Below are positions 27,050 to 35,799 of a stretch of DNA of 64,000 bases, piece by piece. The position numbers and the translations under genes were made by a program. The number at the start of each line of letters is the position of its first letter. Position 1 is the stretch's first letter. Source of the DNA: Clostridium_S neuense (GTDB lineage: Bacteria; Bacillota; Clostridia; Clostridiales; Clostridiaceae); the NCBI RefSeq assembly GCF_045310695.1, contig NZ_JBJIAA010000011.1, forward strand, positions 1-64,000, written 5' to 3'. Under the pieces are notes generated by a model. The model worked only from the letters and a program-made list of their open reading frames with translations, made no database searches and was not told the origin of the DNA.

Positions 27050-27562
27050 TTAATCATCTCCATTTTCTAAAAAAATAACTGTACCATCATTTACAGTACA
27101 GTACTTCACTGGCTTACTTATTCTTACTTTTTCTAATTGTCCATAATCTTTAAGTATTACAATTACTCTTTCTGCTGCAGACCTATTTATAGCAACAGAA
27201 CAAATAGTCTCTTCTCCCTCTTTTATTACCGCTATATCGAATACTTTATTATTTCTGAAAAACGCCATAATAAAAGGAAAATCCTCTATTACGCACCACG
27301 CAATAGAGCTTTCTTTATCTACAAAATTTAAATAAATATATAAATCTATAGCGCTAAGTACATTTTTATTTACCTCCCTAACGCCTCTGGTAACATATAT
27401 ATTATCATCAAGTATTCTTATTTTACTTTGTCTTACAAGGCTTTTAAGTTGCTTGTCTAAATCACTAAAATTGTTAATTTTTCTAATCTGCTCATATGTC
27501 ATACAACCGAATTTATTTATGTTTTGAAGTATTTTTTGCTGCTTTAAATTTACATAATACAA
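27050..27562 (-). CDS. Putative DUF5697-like winged-helix protein
   Basis: About 170 aa from TTG 27562, seven bases after GAAGGGAT; the longest frame (TTG 27595) lacks such a site. The N-terminal 60 residues (KILQNINKFGCMTYEQIRKI..., then KSLVRQSKIRILDDNIYV) look like a winged helix. The rest is a mixed domain ending FLENGDD. Comparable proteins occur beside virD4 genes in clostridial conjugative elements, where they may act in replication or transfer control. Two tiny frames (MEVI-stop and MQ-stop) sit in the leader. Confidence 0.55.
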   Translation of the reverse strand: MYYVNLKQQKILQNINKFGCMTYEQIRKINNFSDLDKQLKSLVRQSKIRILDDNIYVTRGVREVNKNVLSAIDLYIYLNFVDKESSIAWCVIEDFPFIMAFFRNNKVFDIAVIKEGEETICSVAINRSAAERVIVILKDYGQLEKVRISKPVKYCTVNDGTVIFLENGDD

Positions 27563-27632
27563 AATTATCCCTTCTTTCTTTATGCTTTTACTCAAATTAC
27601 TGCATATGATCCTTAACCTTTAGATCACCTCC

Positions 27633-27667
27633 ATATAAAAAAGCCGCCTAATAAATTAGACGACTTT
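27633..27667 (-). terminator. Leader terminator hairpin before the winged-helix gene
   Basis: 13-bp stem with two G-U pairs (27640-27652 with 27655-27667), followed on the minus strand by TTTTTTATATGGAGG, so the U-run leads straight into a ribosome site. Confidence 0.75.
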
Positions 27668-27741
27668 CTATAAATTTTAATAACGCACTTATTGGACTGG
27701 ATGCAAAGGTAAATCAATTGTAGCATATTAACATCTTCAAT

Positions 27742-28431
27742 CTATTTACATAAATTTTGAACCTTATTCAGTTCATTTGAATTTTCTTTGTAGACCTGAA
27801 CAAGATTTTTATAATCTCCTTGAGATACTGTCATTTCAGCAGTTTCCTTACCAGTTAATTTTGAATTTATATAGTTAGCTTCATGAGTAAGTCCATCTAT
27901 AAATACCTGGTATTCTTTTATAATATTGCTTCTATAATTGTTTACTTCTGTAGCACAGCTTACTTTCTGCAAATTTGATAGTTCATCAGAGCTTGATTTT
28001 TTATAATTATTTAAATCATCTAAGTAATCATTAATATCAATGCTTCTCTTGTTAAAAGAATCAGTTTTTTTACTCTTATCAGTTACCCTATTCATTAGTT
28101 TATTTTCGAATGGTTGAATTTTATTTAAACTATCTTTAATATATTGCCTATCTACAATATCAGGACTTGCAGTACTTACAATACTAAGGTTCTTCAAATT
28201 CTCTCTCTTGCCCCTTTGACTATGGAAATATGCTGTTATAGAAATAAGAACAAGCAAGAAACATATACACATAAAACCTATAATTATAGGTATTCTGTTT
28301 TTGAAATCTGGTATTTTAGGATTTGTTCCAGTGAAAAATTTATGCCTTTTATTACTTTCATCCTCTGTGCCTCCAATATCTATTTTCAAACCTCCTTCCT
28401 TTGATTCACTATCAACTTGATCATCAAACAT
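27742..28431 (-). CDS. Single-pass membrane protein of unknown function
   Basis: 229 aa. An acidic 45-residue cytoplasmic head is followed by one transmembrane helix (IPIIIGFMCICFLLVLISITAYF, about 49-71; written in parts: IIIGFMCICFLLVLISI). A 155-residue external part follows with polar, probably coiled-coil helices (LNKIQPFENKLMNRV, QGDYKNLVQVYKENSNEL). No cysteine-based or enzymatic motif. Topology fits a VirB8-like scaffold or a bitopic stabiliser of a secretion channel, but there is no sequence proof. ATG after GTGAGGTAATAAGT. Confidence 0.6.
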   Translation of the reverse strand: MFDDQVDSESKEGGLKIDIGGTEDESNKRHKFFTGTNPKIPDFKNRIPIIIGFMCICFLLVLISITAYFHSQRGKRENLKNLSIVSTASPDIVDRQYIKDSLNKIQPFENKLMNRVTDKSKKTDSFNKRSIDINDYLDDLNNYKKSSSDELSNLQKVSCATEVNNYRSNIIKEYQVFIDGLTHEANYINSKLTGKETAEMTVSQGDYKNLVQVYKENSNELNKVQNLCK

Positions 28432-28464
28432 ACTTATTACCTCACTTTCAAACTTTTCTTTACA

Positions 28465-28498
28465 TAAAAAAAGCAGCCACTTTCAATTAGTGACTACT
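28465..28498 (-). terminator. Terminator between the PH-domain gene and the bitopic protein
   Basis: 10-bp stem with two G-U pairs (28472-28481 with 28489-28498) followed by T7-ATGTAAAG on the minus strand; 34 bases before the next start codon. Confidence 0.8.
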
Positions 28499-28619
28499 CT
28501 TTAGAAAATATATTTCTTCATTACAATATATTTGCATTGCAAACTAAAAACACTTCAAAATTCATTTAGATAATGCGGTGTTTTAAATAATTGTTCAGTT
28601 TTTATAGCTGTTAAGAATA

Positions 28620-29030
28620 TTACGAAGCTATATGCTTATTTAGTGTATCTATAAACTCCTGTTTTCTTTCAGGAGAAATTACTAAAAAGTTAGGATAAGA
28701 ATTTTCATAATACTTGATTTCTATTCTATCCATAGATAAAGCAGGAGAAGATATTAAACTTTTACTGTCTTTAACTGAGACAATGTTCTTGTAGTTAATT
28801 TTAATATTTATCATTAGCCCACATCTTATATGTAAAAATGAATTTTCAAAAGTATAATAAGTAAAAAGATACATTGGTAATATACTCAATATTAGTAAAG
28901 TAATAAATAAAATTAACGCTATAAGACCTCGTTTATTTGTAATATATGAATATAATAGCCATAAAGTTAGGATTGTAAACAATACAACTACAAGGTGAAG
29001 CCACAAATCAATTTTAGATTTAAATTTCAT
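28620..29030 (-). CDS. Membrane-anchored bacterial PH-domain protein
   Basis: 136 aa. Two transmembrane helices (about 10-31 and 35-58) precede a bPH_4-like domain whose strands read TYYTFENSFLHIRCG, KINYKNIVSV, DRIEIKYY and LVISPERKQEFIDTL, the usual end of that family. Such proteins occur as small envelope or immunity-like proteins in Firmicutes; no substrate is known. Lies downstream of the Cys-rich small gene. ATG start after GAAGGAGC. Confidence 0.7.
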   Translation of the reverse strand: MKFKSKIDLWLHLVVVLFTILTLWLLYSYITNKRGLIALILFITLLILSILPMYLFTYYTFENSFLHIRCGLMINIKINYKNIVSVKDSKSLISSPALSMDRIEIKYYENSYPNFLVISPERKQEFIDTLNKHIAS

Positions 29031-29087
29031 TTTAATGCTCCTTCATAATAAAATACAATTATAGCTCAACTAATTGCAATTATGCCA

Positions 29088-29207
29088 TTATTGCCCAATC
29101 GACTCCATAAAATTCAAAACTGACTTGCACCCATACATATAGCAAGCTCCATCTATTTTCTTTTCATTTTTATTTAAATTTGTACAGTCATTACAACAAT
29201 ATCCCAT
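29088..29207 (-). CDS. 39-aa cysteine-rich protein
   Basis: Reads ATG 29207 to TAA. It has five cysteines in 39 residues: MGYCCNDCTNLNKNEK, then GACYMYGCKSVLNF. The CxxC pair spaced from a CxxxxC pair suggests a small zinc-binding knuckle or a disulfide-rich peptide. Upstream AAGGATGG is a weak, distant ribosome site. Lies between the signal-peptide candidate and the PH-domain protein. Function unknown. Confidence 0.5.
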   Translation of the reverse strand: MGYCCNDCTNLNKNEKKIDGACYMYGCKSVLNFMESIGQ

Positions 29208-29347
29208 TTAATACACCATCCTTTATTTATTTTTATAATAAAAGGACACCCAATATGGATATTCTTCTATACTTTCATCAATACTTCCAACACTCATTAA
29301 AAGATTTTAACCATTTTTCATTTACTTAGCAAAAAAACTCTACTAAA

Positions 29348-29391
29348 AAACAAAGTTACTTGAACTATAAATATATTCATTCAAGTAACTT
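29348..29391 (-). terminator. Terminator after the regulator/signal-peptide pair
   Basis: Perfect 12-bp stem AAGTTACTTGAA (29353-29364 with 29380-29391), followed on the minus strand by TGTTTTTTAG; 19 bases beyond the small gene. Confidence 0.85.
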
Positions 29392-29409
29392 AACGCTGTT
29401 ATTTAAATC

Positions 29410-29574
29410 TTAAAACAAAATCGGAGCATATTTGAAAAAGATCATATAAGGATAATCTATGTTACATAAATTCCCTACACTACTTACCTTAAACATTACG
29501 GCTGAAACTAAAATCACTCCGCACATTAACAATAACATTGTTAATTTATAATTTTTCTTTAACATATTTAACAT
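29410..29574 (-). CDS. Putative RRNPP signal-peptide precursor (54 aa)
   Basis: An open frame of 54 codons, ATG 29574 to TAA 29410, starting 16 bases after the HTH-TPR regulator stop, with GGAG nine bases ahead. The product begins MLNMLKKNYKLTM with a lysine-rich head, then a hydrophobic core LLLMCGVILVSAVMF and a short tail ending IDYPYMIFFKYAPILF. This is the usual form of exported precursors of peptide pheromones paired with RRNPP regulators (PhrX/PapR/QssP-like). The gene pair is closed by its own terminator. Mature peptide unknown; the C-terminal 8-17 residues are the candidate. Confidence 0.7.
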   Translation of the reverse strand: MLNMLKKNYKLTMLLLMCGVILVSAVMFKVSSVGNLCNIDYPYMIFFKYAPILF

Positions 29575-29589
29575 AACATCAACTCCTAC

Positions 29590-30891
29590 TTATTCAAACT
29601 TTATAGCAAAATCAGCAACCTGTTTTGCTATATCATCATTATTTTTAATATAAAAAGCTATTAATTTATACATAAGTAGATTATTAATCTTATTCTGTAA
29701 CTTTGCATTTAAAAGCACCTTATCTTTAATATTATTTATTTTTTTAACATTATTCGAAATTGAGTATAATTCTATTAAATCATATAGTATACTATTTAAC
29801 AAAACATAATTTTTTTGTTTTTCAGAAAAATCCACTGCCATTAAGTAATAATCTTCGGATAACTTTATTTTATTAATTCTTTCATAAATTTTACCTACTT
29901 CAAAATAAATATCAGCTACACATAAATCTTTATTACTTAAATTGGGTAATTCATTAATTACAAATTTAAAGTTTTCAAGAGCCTTATCTTTCATACCTGC
30001 ATACCAATAACTATTAACAATATTTATTAAATTAATAAGATATTTATCTGTCTCTCTTTTATCAATTAATGTAAAAATTTTATTAAATATTTTAATAGCT
30101 TCATCATAACTCTTCATTTCATATAAACAATTTCCTTTAGTATTTAAAACCTTAATGTACGTTAAAATATCTGTTTTGCTAACTAAATTTTCTGCTACTT
30201 CAATATTTTTTAATGCCAATTTCAAATTATTAATATGCTTATAATTCAAAGCATTATTATACAAAAAAACAACTTCATCTTTTTGTGGCATATCATCAAA
30301 GTATTTTAAAGCAAATTCACAACATTCAATGCTTTTTTTATAATCACCAATACGTCCATACACTGTTGACAGCTTTCTTGAAAGTGAAAGTAACTTTCTA
30401 TCTAAAAACATTCTACTAAGTAATGCTGAAGCTTTTTCATAATAAACAGCACTTTTATACATCTCATTATTATTGCAATAATAATCTCCTGCAATTTCAT
30501 ATATCTTTAATTTTTTATCTTTAATATCCCAATCAATTAAAAAACTTTCCGCTTCTTTGAGTGTTTTAATAAAACTATCACCCTTAGAAATGCTTAAAGT
30601 ATTTAGCTCTTCTATATAATTATCAAGAGCTCTATTAGCCTGTACAATTTGATTTTCCATTAAATAATCAACAGTCTCATCAACTTCAAAGTACCTTTTT
30701 TTAGCCAATACAGATAAGTTTTTTATAATTATTTCGGCCGTCTTTTTAGTAATCGGTGCTTTATTATTTTCAATTTCACTTATTAAATTCCTTGTAATCT
30801 CTTCTCCCGCAATCTCTTCTTGCTTTACATGATATTTTTTTCTAATTTCTCTTAGCTTATCACCGTCCGATAATACTACGCATTTTTCCAT
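29590..30891 (-). CDS. RRNPP-type HTH-TPR transcriptional regulator
   Basis: 433 aa from ATG 30891, eight bases after AGGGAG; a TTG six bases further up is too close to that site. The N-terminal XRE-type HTH (about 7-65, KLREIRKKYHVKQEEIAGEE then TRNLISEIENNKAPI) is followed by 7-9 TPR-like helical pairs with typical A-x3-Y/F patterns (YYEKASALL, CEFALKYFDD). This is the architecture of PlcR, Rgg, NprR and the clostridial Qss receptors, which bind imported peptides. Its own promoter is well formed. It probably controls the surrounding secretion cluster or a nearby gene. Confidence 0.85.
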   Translation of the reverse strand: MEKCVVLSDGDKLREIRKKYHVKQEEIAGEEITRNLISEIENNKAPITKKTAEIIIKNLSVLAKKRYFEVDETVDYLMENQIVQANRALDNYIEELNTLSISKGDSFIKTLKEAESFLIDWDIKDKKLKIYEIAGDYYCNNNEMYKSAVYYEKASALLSRMFLDRKLLSLSRKLSTVYGRIGDYKKSIECCEFALKYFDDMPQKDEVVFLYNNALNYKHINNLKLALKNIEVAENLVSKTDILTYIKVLNTKGNCLYEMKSYDEAIKIFNKIFTLIDKRETDKYLINLINIVNSYWYAGMKDKALENFKFVINELPNLSNKDLCVADIYFEVGKIYERINKIKLSEDYYLMAVDFSEKQKNYVLLNSILYDLIELYSISNNVKKINNIKDKVLLNAKLQNKINNLLMYKLIAFYIKNNDDIAKQVADFAIKFE

Positions 30892-30933
30892 TTGCAAAAC
30901 TCCCTATTTACAAAATTTATTATTATATTGTAA

Positions 30934-30962
30934 ATTATACCACATATATTTTTTTATGTAAA
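30934..30962 (-). promoter_or_regulatory. Sigma-A promoter of the HTH-TPR regulator
   Basis: Minus strand: TTTACA (30957-30962), 17-base spacer, TATAAT (30934-30939) with TGTGG just before it. Start point expected near 30927, 36 bases ahead of the ATG. The best promoter match noticed in the window. Confidence 0.75.
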
Positions 30963-31275
30963 TAAATCAAATTACAGTAACTAGCCCAAAAGCTCCAGCA
31001 TATACTCAGCATAATAACCTTACAATAAATTATAAAATTTTTATTTAGATAGACAAAAGCAGCTGGAAAGGGGGACTATCCAACTGCTCTTATTTATATT
31101 AATCTATTGGGAGATTTCGTTCTCTATGCTTATATAATAACTTTTAATTGTGACAACTATATTACAATAGTTAGTACAATTTATTAATTTGATTTCAACT
31201 TAACTTTTAGAAATTGAAACTTAGTCTAATCAAAGAAACTATTAATAAAATAATCCATATTATTATATACTTGTT
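30963..31275. other. Gene-free stretch between the small coiled-coil gene and the regulator
   Basis: Together with the promoter this is a 384-base gap. It holds a 10-bp hairpin with one mismatch-type pair (31058-31067 with 31079-31088) but only a weak T-run (GCTTTTGTC on the minus strand). It may end transcription of the TadV-containing operon. Nothing else seen. Confidence 0.45.
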
Positions 31276-31557
31276 CTACCCCTTAATTTCATTTTCATCT
31301 ACTATTAACTCATTTCTATGTTTATTACTTCTCCAAAGCATAATCATAAACATTCTTTTAACAAGATCTACAAAAAATGTACTAAGGATAGTTACTGCAA
31401 AGCATATCACCGCAGGTACAAGTACGCTAGCCGCAGCAAATACAGTAGTAATTATGGCTCCAACAATTGATACTACAACAGCGGCTTTTTTAGCTTTAGT
31501 TATTTTTTTCTTTAGCTTTTTAATTTTCTTATCCAAGTCTTTTATTTCCTCTTCCAA
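31276..31557 (-). CDS. Small coiled-coil membrane protein
   Basis: 93 aa, TTG start after GAGGTGG. A basic/acidic coiled coil (EEEIKDLDKKIKKLKKKI, about 2-25) is followed by two closely spaced transmembrane helices (VVVSIVGAIITTVFAAASVL and VICFAVTILSTFFV) and a charged tail. Placed last in the TadV operon. No family recognised; might be a small stabilising subunit. Confidence 0.5.
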   Translation of the reverse strand: MEEEIKDLDKKIKKLKKKITKAKKAAVVVSIVGAIITTVFAAASVLVPAVICFAVTILSTFFVDLVKRMFMIMLWRSNKHRNELIVDENEIKG

Positions 31558-31569
31558 AATACCACCTCT

Positions 31570-31947
31570 TTATTTAAATGAATTCCATCTACAATATGGA
31601 TTGAAGGAAAGCTTAAATAATTGCTTTACCTCGCTTTGAAATATTATTCCCCGAGTTCTTTTTTCAAAAATAATTGCATAACTTAACCCTTCATCCTTAT
31701 AATCAACTATGTCGAATTTCTTATCTGCTATATCAAAAATATCACTACATATACGATTGCCATTGCTGTATATTATTTTATAGCTTGTACCTATTGTTGC
31801 CTTAAAATTTTCAATCACTCTAAATACAGGTACTTTGATAAATTTTATACTTACATAATTATTCTTCTTCCCACTGGCTCGTATATATCTTTTATACAAT
31901 ATTTGTTCTTCATTCGTAAATTCTAGTAACCTTTTTACTGGAATCAC
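31570..31947 (-). CDS. Hypothetical protein, 125 aa
   Basis: Not recognised. A soluble protein with no signal peptide. Alternating hydrophobic stretches (YVSIKFIKVPVFRVIENF, TSYKIIYSNGNRICSDIFDI, GLSYAIIFEKRTRGIIF) suggest a mostly beta fold. It lies between tadV and the small coiled-coil gene, 44 bases after tadV, and is likely co-transcribed. The tail PYCRWNSFK contains one of two cysteines. Confidence 0.5.
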   Translation of the reverse strand: MIPVKRLLEFTNEEQILYKRYIRASGKKNNYVSIKFIKVPVFRVIENFKATIGTSYKIIYSNGNRICSDIFDIADKKFDIVDYKDEGLSYAIIFEKRTRGIIFQSEVKQLFKLSFNPYCRWNSFK

Positions 31948-31990
31948 TTTTCACCATCTTCCTTTTTAATAGTATTGATTTTACAATAAA

Positions 31991-32632
31991 CTAAAAAATT
32001 ATCACAAACATTAAAGCGAATATAATATACGGACCAAAAGCCACTCTTAATCCTTTCTTATCCTTTTTTCTTATTAGAATGTATATTATCCCATAGCCTC
32101 CGCATAAAACTATTGATATAAACGCCGCTATAGATACTTTATATATTCCAACTAGAAGTCCACACACAATAAATATCTCAACATCACCCCATCCAATCAC
32201 ACTTAAAGCTGCAAGTATACCTGAAAATATTCCTGCTGATATTCCTCCAATTACATAGCTTTTTATACTTATTCCGTTCATGTAACCTATTATGATAAAA
32301 ACTATGCTTAGAACTGCTGAAACACATGTAGTTGAAAAATACACGTCTTTTGTTTTATAATCTATTAATGCTACCACAAAAAGAATTGTACATCCTGAAG
32401 AATATCTAAAAAAACCAATGCTTAATTTGTACTTAAGATAGAGTATACAGTAAACAGTACCTATTAAGATTGATACAATCATATGTTTGTTGAGTACTCT
32501 TTTAACATATTTCAAGCAATTTTTTATATTACTTGTCATTGGAGCATTTTCTTCTTTAGGAATATTATAAGAAAACCACTCAACTATATTTCCTATGAGA
32601 AAACCTAATATAAAAATTAGAACTATAAGCAA
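31991..32632 (-). CDS. tadV: Type IV prepilin peptidase (TadV/CpaA-like, family A24)
   Basis: 213 aa with about seven membrane helices. The two catalytic aspartates of the GxGD-type protease are D91 in ALIDYKTKDVY and D150 in GWGDVEIF. The N-terminal FLIGNIVEWFSYNIP and the late VAFGPYI are also family marks. It lacks the cysteine-rich N-methylation domain, as usual for TadV. It should mature the Flp-like pilins and pseudopilins encoded 10 kb upstream. TTG start, eight bases after AAAGGAG. Confidence 0.9.
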   Translation of the reverse strand: MLIVLIFILGFLIGNIVEWFSYNIPKEENAPMTSNIKNCLKYVKRVLNKHMIVSILIGTVYCILYLKYKLSIGFFRYSSGCTILFVVALIDYKTKDVYFSTTCVSAVLSIVFIIIGYMNGISIKSYVIGGISAGIFSGILAALSVIGWGDVEIFIVCGLLVGIYKVSIAAFISIVLCGGYGIIYILIRKKDKKGLRVAFGPYIIFALMFVIIF

Positions 32633-32670
32633 TTTTTCATCTCCTTTCTTTTCATTTTACTTTCTATATA

Positions 32671-32713
32671 AAAAAGCGAATAAACAGCCTCTTAAAGCCA
32701 TATATCCGCTTTT
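32671..32713 (-). terminator. Terminator/leader hairpin between a PKD protein gene and tadV
   Basis: 11-bp outer stem with one G-U pair (32672-32682 with 32703-32713), three bases past the stop codon, followed by TTTTTTATATAGAAAG and then the tadV ribosome site. Confidence 0.7.
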
Positions 32714-32715
32714 AA

Positions 32716-35700
32716 TTATTTATCTCTATCCTGTCCAGTTCCAATTATCTCTGTCTTTATTCCATCAAGCACATTACCTTTAACATCAAGATATAATGTT
32801 ATTGACTTCTGTGCTCCATTTGCCTTTTCTGCTTGTACCGGTATCTCGTAGGGCGGCCTTATTCTATTTCCATTTCCATCAAGTGTTAGCGGCGTATTTA
32901 TGGGTAGTATATAATTTATTTTTTCATTATGCGTGTACTCTTCCGTAATTGTTTTTACAATAGGCAAGGTAGTTCCTCTTGTATCCCTAGAAATTATGTC
33001 ATTAGGCAAATATATTCTTAGATACTTTGCATATCCTATAGTATTTAAATCAAAGGTTACCTGCTGTCCCTGCTTTGCTGGGCTAGGATATAAAGTTCCA
33101 GTTAGTTTTAAACTTTCTACTGTTATTTGCTGGCTGTATGGATTACTCCAAAGCTCCGGCGGTATCTTAGGATTATCTTTAACTTTCAGCGTTAATGTAT
33201 AGGTTCCATCTAAAGTGCTTAAATCTGGAAGCTTATTCTCGCTTTGCCCAACTACATTTCCGCTGCTATCTGTTATTGTCCAAATTCTATCGTCTATTGG
33301 ATCACCATCAGGATCGGTCGAATCCTCTGTTATCTTTATTTTGTCAGGTTCCTTAGAAGTATTGTCAACCTCAAAGTGTGCTACAGGCTTATGGTTAATT
33401 GGAACAAGTTTGAGCTGCAGTGTATATGGATCAGATGTAAGTGGTACTCCTACTTTTGGTGTAGGTCCATCATCACATACTAGTGTAATTGTATATGTTC
33501 CAAGCGGCTTACCTATAAATACACTTGCTGTTGGCATTGTGGAACTATTATAAAGTACATTTCCGCTGCTGTCCTTTACTGTCCATGTTTCCCTTATAGA
33601 ATCCCCATTTGGATCATAACTTTGGTCTGTAAACACAACATCTTTTCCTGTTGAAACATCATTTTTTAATTGGTCTACTGGCATTTCTGTTTCGTTTTCT
33701 GTGAATTGAGCTACAGGAGGAAGATTTTCATTTTTAGTAGTAACGTATTTTACCAAATCATCGCTCCACTGTCCTTCTAAATCCTGTACAGAAAGTTTAA
33801 CTAAAAAATCCTTATTAGGGCTTTGCGGAGATGGCAATTTACCATCATGCCAAGTATCTGTTACTCCACTAGTAACTTCTTTCCACTGAAATTTTTTATT
33901 TACAATACCCTTGCGTGTTCCATCGGTAGTTTGATGGTCAATATCATAGGATTTATCTTCATCCTTTACAGTTACATCAAACTTTCCTGTTGAAGCATTA
34001 GCTACCGCATAAGCTGTGAATACTGGTGTTGGCTTTCTGTGAACATTTATAATTATTGAATTATCATCTGGCGACCATTTATTATAATTATTAAAATTTG
34101 AATCTCCAGAAGGATTACTGTCTGTAGCTGTTGGATTATCTTGAACCTTATAGCTTATTTTGTACTTTCCAGGTTTATCAAAGACAGTCACCTTGTTATG
34201 CACCCATTGGCCAGTTGCAAAATCCGCAGCTCCTAAATCATTATCTAAAGGTAAATCTCCTGACTCACTGCATTTAACAAAATCATCATCATAATTTAGA
34301 TGTTTTGGATCTTGCTCGTATTTCCAAAGTTCATCATTCTTTTTGTCTCCTTCATTGTCTTTATAGGTTTCATTATAAGTAACTTCATCACCTACTAAGA
34401 AAATATTGCTATTGTCCTGTTCTTCATTAAGTATCTTTAATATATAATCTGTGACTGCATTAAGAGCTGTATCTATATTATTGTTATTAATATACGTTCC
34501 ATGTCCATCATTTTGATCTATAAAGCTATTTACAGTAGACTCATCAGCTGTATTCATTACCCCTAAAAAATACTCTTTGTTACTAAGCATCGTTGAAAGA
34601 GTTGTAGGATAGTCCTTGCTACTTGAAACTATAGATTTTAAGGCATCTTCTGACAAATTAACTACAAATTTATGTGTATTATCCCGCCAAGTTGGCTCCT
34701 TTAGTGCCTCACTAAGAGATTTTGATGAACCTTTTGTTATAGTTATATTCTTAAAGCATGCATTAGGCATAGAATAAGTATATGGACCATATGAACCATT
34801 TATTAATGCATTGCTATCATTATCAGTCACATCAAATACATTATTACTATCATATTGTATAGTTATATGTCTACCTTTTGCATTTATTTTAACATGATGC
34901 GTTGCTAATGGATTATAGTCTATATGCTGAAATCCCAAACATTTAGAATAAGTTCCTTGTAAACCAACAACAGGGTTAGTAGTATTTGTCCATGCTACTA
35001 ATATACCATTATCAGCATTATTAGGATTAGGCACATTATTTACTCTATATAGCATTGCTACACCTTGATAAGAGTATATTTCAAATGCATAGTAGGAATA
35101 TACCCCATTTGTATTGGTCATTCTAAACGTAAATCCCATTGGATCTGGATGACACCTAATGTTAGGATACTCTAAAGTTCCAATATCAGTATTCCTTAAC
35201 ACTTCATTTTCGTCATAATCAATAGTAACATCTGTAGTTTTTTGGGCTTCTGATGAAGAATCCCAATATCCTGTCCATGATACATTCGCTGTTGAACCCA
35301 TTGTATTATCATTTGAATTATAAGTCCAACTGCCTGAAGAATCAGGATAGTTCTGCCACTTATTAAATATATCTGAAGCATTTGAATTCGCTGTAGATAT
35401 AGTACTCGTTGAAAAACTCTGTATATTTGTATCTACGCCAGAATTAACAAGTCTATTTTTAACATAAGCATTTACCTTATTATTAAAATCATCTGAATTA
35501 AAATTATTATCACTTCCTGTTGTAAAAACTATATCTGCTTTCTTTTTCTTAGATAGTCCAAAGCTTGCTGTTGGTGCTGTATTATCTACAGTAGTATCCT
35601 TACCACCATTATCCTTTGACGCATTTACATGCAAAGCAAATCCTGTTATTCCACCAGCGGCTATAAAAAGTGAAAGACATATAGCTAAAACTTTTTTGCT

Positions 35701-35718
35701 TAAAATTAATCTTTTCAA
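32716..35718 (-). CDS. Large secreted PKD-repeat protein
   Basis: About 1000 aa. Signal peptide with core VLAICLSLFIAAGGITGFAL and likely cleavage near NAS-KD. Residues about 100-335 form a unique region, possibly a jelly-roll (SGSWTYNSNDNTMGSTANVS, YSYYAFEIYSYQGVAMLYR). Then come an Ig/PKD-like segment and at least two clear PKD repeats (SYDPNGDSIRETWTV, STDPDGDPIDDRIWTI). No LPXTG, membrane tail or wall-binding repeat. Placed among Tad genes, it may be an adhesin or pilus-tip component. GTG 35727 is the longest start; TTG 35718 is better spaced from AGGGAG. Confidence 0.75.
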   Translation of the reverse strand: MKRLILSKKVLAICLSLFIAAGGITGFALHVNASKDNGGKDTTVDNTAPTASFGLSKKKKADIVFTTGSDNNFNSDDFNNKVNAYVKNRLVNSGVDTNIQSFSTSTISTANSNASDIFNKWQNYPDSSGSWTYNSNDNTMGSTANVSWTGYWDSSSEAQKTTDVTIDYDENEVLRNTDIGTLEYPNIRCHPDPMGFTFRMTNTNGVYSYYAFEIYSYQGVAMLYRVNNVPNPNNADNGILVAWTNTTNPVVGLQGTYSKCLGFQHIDYNPLATHHVKINAKGRHITIQYDSNNVFDVTDNDSNALINGSYGPYTYSMPNACFKNITITKGSSKSLSEALKEPTWRDNTHKFVVNLSEDALKSIVSSSKDYPTTLSTMLSNKEYFLGVMNTADESTVNSFIDQNDGHGTYINNNNIDTALNAVTDYILKILNEEQDNSNIFLVGDEVTYNETYKDNEGDKKNDELWKYEQDPKHLNYDDDFVKCSESGDLPLDNDLGAADFATGQWVHNKVTVFDKPGKYKISYKVQDNPTATDSNPSGDSNFNNYNKWSPDDNSIIINVHRKPTPVFTAYAVANASTGKFDVTVKDEDKSYDIDHQTTDGTRKGIVNKKFQWKEVTSGVTDTWHDGKLPSPQSPNKDFLVKLSVQDLEGQWSDDLVKYVTTKNENLPPVAQFTENETEMPVDQLKNDVSTGKDVVFTDQSYDPNGDSIRETWTVKDSSGNVLYNSSTMPTASVFIGKPLGTYTITLVCDDGPTPKVGVPLTSDPYTLQLKLVPINHKPVAHFEVDNTSKEPDKIKITEDSTDPDGDPIDDRIWTITDSSGNVVGQSENKLPDLSTLDGTYTLTLKVKDNPKIPPELWSNPYSQQITVESLKLTGTLYPSPAKQGQQVTFDLNTIGYAKYLRIYLPNDIISRDTRGTTLPIVKTITEEYTHNEKINYILPINTPLTLDGNGNRIRPPYEIPVQAEKANGAQKSITLYLDVKGNVLDGIKTEIIGTGQDRDK

Positions 35719-35748
35719 TTTATTCACTCCCTATTTTCAATTTTTCCT

Positions 35749-35785
35749 TTCAAAAAATAGGAAAGGCAGCTTAATTTAAGCCGCC
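35749..35785 (-). terminator. Terminator/leader hairpin between the two large PKD genes
   Basis: 10-bp stem with one G-U pair (35765-35774 with 35776-35785), followed on the minus strand by TTTCCTATTTTTTG; 15 bases past the upstream stop codon. Confidence 0.7.
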
Positions 35786-35799
35786 CTCTATAAATAATA

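Noticed and set aside
29208..29347. 24-codon frame starting MSVGSIDESIEEYPYW
   Set aside because: No ribosome site, and neighbouring frames are broken by stops; most likely chance or a remnant.
31214..31639. 141-aa plus-strand frame
   Set aside because: It is the antisense of the small coiled-coil membrane protein and its neighbour; composition and lack of a ribosome site mark it as a shadow.
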